A stretch of 45,999 nucleotides of DNA. Origin: an uncultured bacterium. GTDB taxonomy: Bacteria; Pseudomonadota; Gammaproteobacteria; Burkholderiales; CAIKXV01. The stretch spans positions 1 to 45,999 of the forward strand of contig CAIQON010000284.1 of assembly GCA_903873475.1 (NCBI GenBank). The letters are read 5' to 3'. The notes beneath the pieces are model-generated. The model was given only the letters and a program-made list of their open reading frames with translations. It was not told where the DNA came from and made no database searches. The stretch's first letter is position 1. The number at the start of each line of letters is the position of its first letter. Positions 11,269 through 19,644 of the stretch are shown piece after piece. The translations under genes and the position numbers were made by a program.

Positions 11269-11958
11269 ATGAGTGCGCGTCCGGATGCGGTCGAAGCACC
11301 GGGTTCGCCGGGCGCCGCGGTCCGCCTGCGCATCACCGAGATCTTCTTCTCCCTGCAGGGCGAGACCAGCCGTGTCGGGCTGCCCACCGCCTTCGTGCGC
11401 CTGACCGGATGCCCGCTGCGCTGCGGCTACTGCGATACCGCTTACGCGTTCCACGGCGGCCGCATGATGGATATCGATGCAGTGCTGGCCGAAGTGGCCG
11501 CCTTCGACGCACACTGGGTGACCGTCACCGGCGGCGAGCCGCTGGCGCAGCGCGCCTGCCACGACCTGCTGCGCGCCCTGTGCGACGCGGGGCGGTCGGT
11601 ATCGCTCGAAACCAGTGGCGCCATCGACATCTCCGCTGTCGATCCCCGGGTGTCGACGATCCTCGACATCAAGACGCCGGGATCCGGCGAGGCCGCGCGC
11701 AACCTCTGGCAGAACCTCGACCGACTGGATCGCCAGGACGAGGTGAAGTTCGTGCTGTGCAGCGAAGCAGACTACGAGTGGGCCAGGGACATGCTCGAGA
11801 CGCATGCGATCGCAGCGCGCTGCCCGGTGCTTTTCTCGCCGTCCTTCCAACAGTTGCCGGCCGCCCGGCTTGCGGAATGGATCCTGCGCGACCGCCTGCC
11901 GGTGCGCATGCAGGTGCAGCTGCACAAGCAGCTCTGGGGGGAGGCGCAGGGACGATGA
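11269..11958 (+). CDS. queE: 7-carboxy-7-deazaguanine synthase QueE (radical SAM)
   Basis: [40 protein letters not shown] with CxxxCxxC cluster motif; adjacent queC. Confidence 0.94.
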   Translation: MSARPDAVEAPGSPGAAVRLRITEIFFSLQGETSRVGLPTAFVRLTGCPLRCGYCDTAYAFHGGRMMDIDAVLAEVAAFDAHWVTVTGGEPLAQRACHDLLRALCDAGRSVSLETSGAIDISAVDPRVSTILDIKTPGSGEAARNLWQNLDRLDRQDEVKFVLCSEADYEWARDMLETHAIAARCPVLFSPSFQQLPAARLAEWILRDRLPVRMQVQLHKQLWGEAQGR

Positions 11959-12683
11959 GCGAGACGGTGGCAACCGTGGCGCAAGGGGCGCCGAACGTGC
12001 CCGGCGCAGCAAGGCCGGCCGTGGTGCTGTTGTCCGGTGGCCTCGATTCGGCCACCGTGCTGGCGGTGGTGAAGGCCGGTGGCTTCGCGCCGCACGCGTT
12101 GTCGATCGACTATGGGCAGCGCCATCGCGCCGAACTCGATGCCGCTGCCCGTGTTGCGGCAGCGGTCGGCGTTGCCGCGCATCGGGTGGTGCGGGTCGAT
12201 GCCGGGCAGTTCGGCGGCTCGGCGCTGACCGATGCGGCGATCGACGTGCCGGTCGATGGCGTCAGTCCCGGCATCCCGGTCACGTACGTGCCGGCGCGCA
12301 ACACGCTGATGCTCGCGCTCGCGCTCGGCTGGGCCGAAGTGCTCGGCGCCTCCGAGATCTTCATCGGCGTCAACGCGATCGACTACTCCGGCTATCCGGA
12401 TTGCCGGCCCGCCTTCGTCGCGGCCTTCGAGGTGATGGCCAACCTCGCCACGCGCGCCGGCATCGAAGGCCGGCGGCTGCATGTGCGGGCGCCGATCATC
12501 GACCTCGACAAGTCGCAGATCATCCGCCTCGGCCTGTCGCTCGGGGTCGACTATGCGCAGACCGTATCGTGCTACCAGGCAACCGACGATGGCCTTGCCT
12601 GCGGGCGGTGCGATGCCTGCCGGCTGCGGCGCGACGGTTTCGAGCGTGCCGGCGTCGTCGATCCGACGCGCTATCGGGATTGA
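11955..12683 (+). CDS. queC: 7-cyano-7-deazaguanine synthase QueC
   Basis: [24 protein letters not shown]-loop, C-terminal [20 protein letters not shown] zinc motif; ATGA overlap with queE. Confidence 0.95.
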   Translation: MSETVATVAQGAPNVPGAARPAVVLLSGGLDSATVLAVVKAGGFAPHALSIDYGQRHRAELDAAARVAAAVGVAAHRVVRVDAGQFGGSALTDAAIDVPVDGVSPGIPVTYVPARNTLMLALALGWAEVLGASEIFIGVNAIDYSGYPDCRPAFVAAFEVMANLATRAGIEGRRLHVRAPIIDLDKSQIIRLGLSLGVDYAQTVSCYQATDDGLACGRCDACRLRRDGFERAGVVDPTRYRD

Positions 12684-12752
12684 GCGTGGCGCGCGGCATG
12701 CGTCGGACGCACGGGCCTTGATTTCCGTCGCGCAGGGCCCGATGCTTCGCCA

Positions 12753-13874
12753 ATGATCCCGGAAGCCACGCCTCACACCGGCACGCTGGTCGCTTCGCTC
12801 GCGTTCGTGCTGGCATTCGTGTTCGGTGCGACCGCCCAGCGTACGCACTTCTGCACGCTTGGTGCGGTGTCCGACTGGATCAACATCGGCGACCTGTCGC
12901 GCATGCGCATGTGGCTGCTGTCGATCGCGGTGGCGATGCTGGCGGCCAACGGCCTGCAGGCCGCCGGGCTGATCGACCTCGGAAAGTCGATCTATGTCGC
13001 GCCCAACCTGATGTGGCTGTCGCACATCGTCGGTGGCCTCCTGTTCGGCATCGGCATGACGCTCGGATCCGGCTGCGGCAGCAAGACGCTGATCCGGATC
13101 GGCGCCGGCAACCTGAAGTCGGTCGTGGTGGCGCTGTTCCTGGGGCTGTCGGCCTGGATGACGCTGCGCGGGCTGTTCGGTCAGTGGCGGGTCGACTGGC
13201 TGCAGCCGGTGGCGGTGAACTTCGAACGCTGGTCGATCCCCGGGCAGGACCTGCCGACCCTGCTCTCCGGCACCCGCGCGACGGCTGCGATGGCGATGGG
13301 CTGCGCAGCCGTGATCGCCACGGCGATCGCGGCCTTCGTGTTCGGCAGCCGTGAGTTCCGCGGCAACCGCGAGGGCATCCTCGGCGGCACCGTGGTCGGC
13401 CTGCTGGTGGCGGCCGGCTGGTTCGTCACGGCCAACCTCGGCTACCGGGAGAATCCCGAGACGCTGGAACTCACCTTCTACGCGACCAATTCGCGCGTAG
13501 CCGAATCGTTCAGCTTCGTGGCACCGGTGGCCTACACGCTCGAACTGCTCGCGATGTGGACCGACCGTTCGCTGCACGTCACCTTCGGCATCGCGGCGGT
13601 GGCGGGCGTGATCGCGGGGGCGTTCGCGATGGCGATGGCGACTCGCACCTTCCGCTGGGAGTCGTTCACCTCGCCGGCCGACATGCGCAACCACATGCTG
13701 GGCGGCATCCTGATGGGCTTCGGCGGCGTCACCGCGCTGGGATGCACGATCGGCCAGGGCATTAGCGGGTTGTCGACGCTGGCCCTCGGGTCGTTCATCA
13801 CCTTCGCTTCCATCGTCGCGGGTTGCGCCGCGACGATGAAATTGCAGTACTGGAGAATGATGCGCGAGGAGTGA
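12753..13874 (+). CDS. YeeE/YedE family (TsuA-like) sulfur-compound transporter
   Basis: Polytopic; family-type Cys motifs RTHFCTLGAVSDW, GMTLGSGCGSKTL, GGVTALGCTIGQGISG. Confidence 0.85.
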   Translation: MIPEATPHTGTLVASLAFVLAFVFGATAQRTHFCTLGAVSDWINIGDLSRMRMWLLSIAVAMLAANGLQAAGLIDLGKSIYVAPNLMWLSHIVGGLLFGIGMTLGSGCGSKTLIRIGAGNLKSVVVALFLGLSAWMTLRGLFGQWRVDWLQPVAVNFERWSIPGQDLPTLLSGTRATAAMAMGCAAVIATAIAAFVFGSREFRGNREGILGGTVVGLLVAAGWFVTANLGYRENPETLELTFYATNSRVAESFSFVAPVAYTLELLAMWTDRSLHVTFGIAAVAGVIAGAFAMAMATRTFRWESFTSPADMRNHMLGGILMGFGGVTALGCTIGQGISGLSTLALGSFITFASIVAGCAATMKLQYWRMMREE

Positions 13875-13876
13875 TC

Positions 13877-13904
13877 TTGCGTCTTCGCGCAGAGTCGTTA
13901 TAAT
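13877..13904 (+). promoter_or_regulatory. Sigma70-like promoter of tRNA-Lys
   Basis: TTGCGT (13877-13882), 16-bp spacer, TATAAT (13899-13904), about 17 bp before the tRNA 5' end. Confidence 0.6.
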
Positions 13905-13921
13905 CGCGGGCTTCGCTCCGG

Positions 13922-13997
13922 GGGCCGTTAGCTCAGCCGGTAGAGCAGCGGACTTTTAATCCGTTGGTCGCCAGTTCAAATCTGGCACGGCCTACCA
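13922..13997 (+). tRNA. tRNA-Lys(TTT)
   Basis: gggccgt...acggcct acceptor stem (7 bp, one G-T), anticodon loop cttttaa, GTTCAAATC T-arm, encoded CCA. Confidence 0.95.
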
Positions 13998-14238
13998 TCG
14001 AGCGAATCACGAACTGCACCGGCATTCCCTCTCGTCGCACGCTTGGGCCATCGCCCATCGCCCACGAGCGGAACGCGGCGGCGCGGCCTTCGGTGAGCTT
14101 GCGCGCCCGATGCACGACAATGCACGACAGTGCACCCCGGGCCGTTCCCGTCCCTCGCCGTGCTCGTCACGGTCACTGCGCCCGCCACACGGATTGCTAT
14201 AGACTCGCGCCCATCTCGAATCCGTCCGGCTCGATCGA

Positions 14239-15291
14239 ATGCCACGCAACATCGTAGTGCTCGGCGCAGGCGCCATAGGCTGCAACGTCTCCACTGACCT
14301 CGCGCGTGCCGGCCATGCGCCGCTGGTGGTAGACCCCTGGCCGGCGCAGGTCGAGGCGCTGCGCACGCACGGCCTGAAGATCACCCTGCCCGATGGCGAA
14401 GAGCATGCGCCGCCGATCGAGGCGGTACACCTGTGCGACTTCGCCAGCCACCGGCGAACCTACGAGACCTACGACCTCGCGCTGATCATGATGAAGTCGC
14501 AGGACGCGCGCTGGATGGCCGAGTTCGTACGGCCGCACCTCGCGCCCGATGCGATCGTCGTGGGGTTGATGAACGGCATGAACGACGAGACGATCGCATC
14601 GGTGGTCGGCCGCGAGCGCACGGTCGGTGCCTGCATCGAACTGGCTGCCGAGTTGTTCGTGCCGGGCGAGACCCGGCGCAAGACCCAGCGCGAGCGCACC
14701 TGGTTCGCGCTGGGTGAACTCGACGGCCGCATCACGCCGCGGCTGGAGGGGCTGCGCGAACTGCTGTCGTGTACCGCACAGGTGACCACCACGGCCAGCA
14801 TCCGCGATGCCAAGTGGACGAAGCTGGTCACCAACTCGATGGTGCTGTCGCCGTTCGCGATGCTCGGCGTGCAGTCCTATGAAGCCACCCAGGACCCGCA
14901 GATCTTCGACCTGATCCGGCGCATCGGCTGCGAGACGATCGCCGTCGGCCAGGCGCATGGCTACCGGCTGCAGCCCATCTTCGGGCTGACCGAGGCAGAG
15001 TTCGGCGTGCAGTCGGGAAACACGCCGGAGGCCATCGTCGAGAAACTCGTGACCACGCTGGTCGGCCACATCGGCAAGAACTCGCGCAACACCGCGTTCC
15101 AGGACCTGCTGAAGAAGCGGCGCAGCGAGACCGAATACATCAACGGCCTGGTGGTATCGCTCGGCCGCGAGGCTGGCATACCCACGCCGGGCAACAGCGC
15201 GGTATGCGACATCGTGCACCGGATCGAGCGTGGCGAACTCGGGCCGTCGGTCGAGAACATGGGCCTGGTCGACTTCGACGGGCAGGGCTGA
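14239..15291 (+). CDS. Ketopantoate reductase-like (ApbA/PanE family) NAD(P)-binding protein
   Basis: N-terminal VVLGAGAIGCNVSTDLARAGH Rossmann motif, DAKWTKLVTN motif of the family. Confidence 0.82.
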   Translation: MPRNIVVLGAGAIGCNVSTDLARAGHAPLVVDPWPAQVEALRTHGLKITLPDGEEHAPPIEAVHLCDFASHRRTYETYDLALIMMKSQDARWMAEFVRPHLAPDAIVVGLMNGMNDETIASVVGRERTVGACIELAAELFVPGETRRKTQRERTWFALGELDGRITPRLEGLRELLSCTAQVTTTASIRDAKWTKLVTNSMVLSPFAMLGVQSYEATQDPQIFDLIRRIGCETIAVGQAHGYRLQPIFGLTEAEFGVQSGNTPEAIVEKLVTTLVGHIGKNSRNTAFQDLLKKRRSETEYINGLVVSLGREAGIPTPGNSAVCDIVHRIERGELGPSVENMGLVDFDGQG

Positions 15292-15321
15292 CGCGGCCCC
15301 GCCCGCGGCACGCTGCCGGGG

Positions 15322-16338
15322 CTACTGGTTTCCGATCCCCGCCTCGGCGATCACCCGCTTCCACTTCTCCACCTCGGCCGCGAAGTACTTGCGGAACGCG
15401 TCGACGCTGCCGCCCAGCGGCTCGAAGCCGTTGCCGGCGAACTGCTGCAGCATCTCGGGATGCCGGATCGCCGCATTGACCGCGGTGTTGATGCGTTCCT
15501 GGATCGGGCGTGGCGTCTTGCCCGGCGCCAGCAGCCCGTACCAGCCGGAGAATTCGTAGCCCGGCACGCCCGCCTCGGCGATGGTCGGTATGTCCTGCGC
15601 CAGCGACGAGCGCGTCGCTCTGCTTACGCCGAGCGCGCGCACCTTGCCGTTGCGTACGTAGGGCAGGGCGGTCGAGATGCCGACCAGCGCGACATTCACC
15701 TCGCCCGACAGCAGCGCGGCCATCGACGGTCCGGTGCCCTTGTACGGGACATGGACCATCCGGATGCCGGTTGCGTTGGCGAGCAGTTCGGTGCCCATGT
15801 GCGACGCGCCGCCGGCACCGCCTGATCCGAAGGTGACCTGCCCGGGCCGAGCCTTCGCCTGGGCGATCAGTTCGCCCAGCTTCGAGAACTGCGTCGACGG
15901 ATGGGCGGCCAGCAGAGACGGCTGGCTTGCGACCAGGGCAACGGGCGCGAGGTCGCGCAGCACGTCGAAAGACGCGTTGCGGTTGAGGGTGCCGACATAG
16001 GAGATGCCGACGCTCTGCATCAGCAGCGTCTGCCCGTCGGGGTTGGCGCGCGTGACCAGTTCGGTCGCGATCAGCCCGCCGCTGCCGGCACGGTTGTCGA
16101 CCACCACCTGCTGCTTCCACGCGTCGGCCAGCCGCAGTGCGAGCAACCGCCCGAGGATGTCGATGCCACCGCCCGGGGCTGCCGCGGCAATCAGCCGCAC
16201 CGGCCGTGCCGGATACGACTGCACCTCCGCCGAGGGTGCCTCGGCGGCGGCGGCGCTGTTGCAGGTGCCGGCGATGGCCAGGCAGGCGAGCACGGATGCA
16301 CGCGTGCGTCGTGCCACTGCTGTACAGGGATGCGTCAT
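15322..16338 (-). CDS. Bug/TctC-family periplasmic substrate-binding protein
   Basis: Signal peptide, YPARPVRLIAAAAPGGGIDILGRLLA..., VPYKGTGPSMAALLSGEV, DIPTIAEAGVPGYEFSGWYGLLAPGKTP motifs. Confidence 0.92.
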   Translation of the reverse strand: MTHPCTAVARRTRASVLACLAIAGTCNSAAAAEAPSAEVQSYPARPVRLIAAAAPGGGIDILGRLLALRLADAWKQQVVVDNRAGSGGLIATELVTRANPDGQTLLMQSVGISYVGTLNRNASFDVLRDLAPVALVASQPSLLAAHPSTQFSKLGELIAQAKARPGQVTFGSGGAGGASHMGTELLANATGIRMVHVPYKGTGPSMAALLSGEVNVALVGISTALPYVRNGKVRALGVSRATRSSLAQDIPTIAEAGVPGYEFSGWYGLLAPGKTPRPIQERINTAVNAAIRHPEMLQQFAGNGFEPLGGSVDAFRKYFAAEVEKWKRVIAEAGIGNQ

Positions 16339-16490
16339 TGATTGCTCCTCCGATAGCCGGGCCGGCCGCGCATGGATGGCAGCCGGTCTCGAGGCCGCGC
16401 AGTGTGCCTCGCGCAGGGGGCTGCCGCAACCGTGCCCACCGCCTGCCGCAGCCCGCGGCAGCGCTGGCCAGCGGCTGGTGTCGCCGATGT

Positions 16491-18038
16491 TCAGCCCGCC
16501 TCTGCGCGCGTCCTGCGGGGCGGGGAGAATCGTTCCCGGTCGTGCACGTCCAGCAGCGGCATCAGCATGAACTCGTCGATGCCCTGCGCCCTGAGTGCCG
16601 TGGCGACCAGATGCAGGTGCACCTCGAAATTGTTCCGGTCCAGGGCGGTCGATGAAACGGTGAAGAAGGGCGGTATCAGGGGCGACGCGGTGCGCAACAG
16701 GAACACCGCCGTGTTCGTGCGGTCGGGGACGCGTGTCGCCGCCAGCAGCAAGTAGGGCCCGGCGGTGACGGTCGATGGCGCCGGCTGTCCACGGATGAAG
16801 CGCAGTGCGAACGCGAACTCGCGGCCTGGCCTGGCTGCAGCCATCGCCTCCGGATCGGGTGGACGCGCCTCGATCAGCACCCGTCGGGGATGCAGCGGGT
16901 CGTCGCCGAATCGGCGGTACACCGCGAGCGGCGTCGCGCCGCGCATGGCCGCGCTCGCGTCGCGCGATTCGCTGCCTGCCGCATCGACGACCACGATGCG
17001 CGCCTGCACGGGCAGGGCTCGCAGCAGCAGGCCCGTGCCGGACCAGGCGTCGTCCAGGTACGAAACGCCGAGCAGGCCGAGTGCGGCCGCCAGCGCGGCC
17101 ATGCGAGCCAGGCCGCCAGCCTCTTCCCGGAAGGCCCAGCAGAGCAGCGCCGTGCCGTAGAGCAGCACGGGTACGGCGAGGTCGGGCAGCACGCTGCCCC
17201 AGCCCTCCCGGGCGATGGCAGCCCGGCCGCAGGCCGCCGCGACCAGCAGCGCGCCGGCGGACAGGCCATGGCGGCGCACGCGTGCGCGCAGGTCTGCGGT
17301 GTCGCACGCGCAGGCGAACAGGGCCAGCATCAGCAGGGAGGCCGGCAGGCCAGGGGCCAGCGCACCGCCGTCGACCACCGCCCACAGGGAATGGAGCGCC
17401 GCTGCGATGAACACGGCAATGGCGACCGGGTGCCAGTGATGGCGCCGCGCAATGCCGGGAGCGGCAGCGAGCGCAGCAGTGACCGCGGCCACCAGCGATA
17501 GCCCTGCCGCCCAGCGTTCCATCGCCGGGACGAGGATGGGCAGCGTGGCACCACTGGAGGGGGCGGCAAGCCCGCCCAGGGCCGATCCCCCCTCGAGCAG
17601 CGTCGCCAGGGCGGCGCGGCCCAACTCGCTGTGCAACAGCGAGACGGTGGCGAACGCGGTGCCCGACCAGTGCCTGCCCTCGGCTTGCCAGGGCAGTTCG
17701 AGTCGTTCCTGGACGCCCAGCAGCGCGAACAGCCCGATCGCATGGGCGAACACGACCAGCGTGAGCAGGAGGTACGCGGCATCCGCATGTTCCCACCACG
17801 CAGCGGCACGATGGCGCATCAGCGCCAGCACGGCCAGCAGCGCCGCTGCGCCGGCTGGCACGAGCAGAAGCGTGTCGCCGGTGCTTCCGGGACGGAGCGG
17901 ATGCAGCAGCCAGTGCACGAACAGGCGTGCGATGTCCGAATGGCGCGTTGCCACCGCCAGCGCGATGCATGTGCTGGCGAGCAACCAGAGGGCGGCGGTC
18001 GACCCCGGGGCGTGCTGCTCGCGTACGATCGTGCTCAA
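16491..18038 (-). CDS. Uncharacterised polytopic membrane protein with C-terminal soluble domain
   Basis: Long ORF with many alternating hydrophobic segments and a roughly 160-aa polar C-terminus. Start inferred as TTG at 18038; ORF opens further upstream but would overlap the divergent OMP gene. Confidence 0.65.
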   Translation of the reverse strand: MSTIVREQHAPGSTAALWLLASTCIALAVATRHSDIARLFVHWLLHPLRPGSTGDTLLLVPAGAAALLAVLALMRHRAAAWWEHADAAYLLLTLVVFAHAIGLFALLGVQERLELPWQAEGRHWSGTAFATVSLLHSELGRAALATLLEGGSALGGLAAPSSGATLPILVPAMERWAAGLSLVAAVTAALAAAPGIARRHHWHPVAIAVFIAAALHSLWAVVDGGALAPGLPASLLMLALFACACDTADLRARVRRHGLSAGALLVAAACGRAAIAREGWGSVLPDLAVPVLLYGTALLCWAFREEAGGLARMAALAAALGLLGVSYLDDAWSGTGLLLRALPVQARIVVVDAAGSESRDASAAMRGATPLAVYRRFGDDPLHPRRVLIEARPPDPEAMAAARPGREFAFALRFIRGQPAPSTVTAGPYLLLAATRVPDRTNTAVFLLRTASPLIPPFFTVSSTALDRNNFEVHLHLVATALRAQGIDEFMLMPLLDVHDRERFSPPRRTRAEAG

Positions 18039-18163
18039 GTGGCGCCCATCCCTGCCGCTAACAAGGGTCCAGGTGCAGCCCCGGGTGCTGCCCCGGCTGG
18101 CTTGGGTTCCAGGACAGCGGTTGGTATCATCAGCACTGGCTTCAAATGACTGAGGTTTTCCCG

Positions 18164-18874
18164 ATGGCGCACCGCACGAGCACAGAGATCGGCAGCAGGA
18201 CCATCCGCAACGCACGGTCGCGCCTGTCTGCTGCAGGGGTTTCCCTGGTGCAGGCAGCCTGTTTCGCGGGTGTCCTTGGCTGCACCGGATCGGCACTGGC
18301 GCAGTCGCCGTCGGCGACCGGCTGGTATACCGGGTTCGGATTGGGCCAGTCGCGCCTCGGTTTCAAGACTGGCGACTTCAGCATCGGTGGCGCAGGCACG
18401 GTCGCCACGTTCGACGACAGCAACACGGCGTACAGGTTCTTCGCCGGCTATCGCCTGCTGCCGTGGCTGGCCGTCGAAGGCGGCTACGACAATCTCGGAA
18501 ACAACGCGGTCATCTACACCAGCGGTGGCGGTAGCGCCAGGCTCGCCTACAAGGTCGATGCCGTGAAGCTGGCCGGTGTCGGTTCGATCCCCTTCGGCAA
18601 CACCGGTTTCTCGGCATTCGGCAAGGTCGGCTTCGGCTACACCCGGGTGCGCGCGGACAGCGGCAACTTCCCCGCTGTCGTGGGCCGGGCCGAACTGTCC
18701 GAGCGTGACTGGAAGATCTCGCCGGTCATCGGCGCTGGCTTGCAGTACCAGCTGCCGCGTGGTCTCGCGCTGCGCGCCGAATACGAGCAGTACAACGAGG
18801 TCGGCGACTCGCCGCTGCCGAGCGGACGCGCACGCGCCAGCCTCTGGTCGCTGTCGCTGATGTACCTGTTCTAG
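18164..18874 (+). CDS. Outer-membrane beta-barrel protein (OmpA-like/OprF-type porin domain)
   Basis: Signal peptide ending ...GSALAQS, alternating aromatic/polar strands (GWYTGFGLGQSRLGFKTG; FFAGYRLLPWLAVEGGYDNLG), terminal Phe (SLSLMYLF). Alternative ATG at 18146. Confidence 0.85.
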   Translation: MAHRTSTEIGSRTIRNARSRLSAAGVSLVQAACFAGVLGCTGSALAQSPSATGWYTGFGLGQSRLGFKTGDFSIGGAGTVATFDDSNTAYRFFAGYRLLPWLAVEGGYDNLGNNAVIYTSGGGSARLAYKVDAVKLAGVGSIPFGNTGFSAFGKVGFGYTRVRADSGNFPAVVGRAELSERDWKISPVIGAGLQYQLPRGLALRAEYEQYNEVGDSPLPSGRARASLWSLSLMYLF

Positions 18875-18899
18875 CTTCGTCTGGCAGCGCATGGCCGGT

Positions 18900-19640
18900 T
18901 CAGCGCAGCAGCAGCGCCGCGCCGGAGACGACAAGCAGGACGGCGACGATGCGGCGGAAGCCGGCGGGTGTCGCGCGCGCATGCATGCGTGCCCCGATGC
19001 CCAGCCCGAGCAGCGCACAGGGCAGTGCCAGCGCCGCGAGAACCAGCGTGCCGCGATCGAAGTGGCCGAGGCTCAGGTAACCCAGCCCGCGCAGCGTGCC
19101 CAGTACAACCAGCACTGCGGACATCGAGGCGCGAAACCTGCCTTTCTCCATCTTCAGCCATTCGAGGTACACGCCGTAGACCGGTCCGGCGAGGCCGCCG
19201 AAGGTCGTGCCCACGATCGCTGCGAAGGTTGCCAGCGGTGGCACGACCAGCCAGCGTGGCAGGCGTGGACCGGTCGACGGCCGGTCGCCCTTGAACAGCG
19301 ACCACAGGCCGAAGCCCGCGACGAATGTGCCCAGCGCGGTGACCAGCGTGTCGTCGCCGAGCCGGTCGAACAGGTACAGGCCGACCGCGACGCCGACCAG
19401 GCTCCAGGGCAGCAGCGGCTTGAGGTCATGCCAGGCAATCTGGTCGCGATGGCGCACCGCGATGCCGATCGAGGACAGCACCGCGATCAGCGTGACCACG
19501 GGCACCACCATCGTCAGCGGCAGGAACAATGCGAGCGCCGGGATCAGGATAGCGCCGAATCCGGCCAGGTTGCGTATCGCGAAGCCGGCGGTGAAGATCA
19601 GCGCCGCCCACGCCAGCTGGAACGTGCTCAGGCCTTCCAT
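18900..19640 (-). CDS. TSUP family (TauE/SafE) transporter
   Basis: Polytopic; GFGAILIPALALFLPLTMVVPVVTLI and TTFGGLAGPVYGVYL motifs. Confidence 0.85.
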   Translation of the reverse strand: MEGLSTFQLAWAALIFTAGFAIRNLAGFGAILIPALALFLPLTMVVPVVTLIAVLSSIGIAVRHRDQIAWHDLKPLLPWSLVGVAVGLYLFDRLGDDTLVTALGTFVAGFGLWSLFKGDRPSTGPRLPRWLVVPPLATFAAIVGTTFGGLAGPVYGVYLEWLKMEKGRFRASMSAVLVVLGTLRGLGYLSLGHFDRGTLVLAALALPCALLGLGIGARMHARATPAGFRRIVAVLLVVSGAALLLR

Positions 19641-19644
19641 CGGC

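Noticed and set aside
11772-13694. 640-aa minus-strand ORF across queE/queC/YedE
   Set aside because: Overlaps three well-supported genes; low-complexity Arg/His/Gln composition typical of antisense frames.
15291-15323. GC-rich hairpin (GCCCC...GGGGC) between the convergent PanE-like and Bug genes as a terminator
   Set aside because: The stem is interrupted and there is no T-tract on either strand; too weak to list as a feature.
16339-17970. Upstream part of the 882-aa ORF (15322..17970), suggesting a large fusion to the Bug protein
   Set aside because: The real signal peptide and start are at 16338. The upstream part is an alternative frame of the polytopic membrane protein gene on the same strand.
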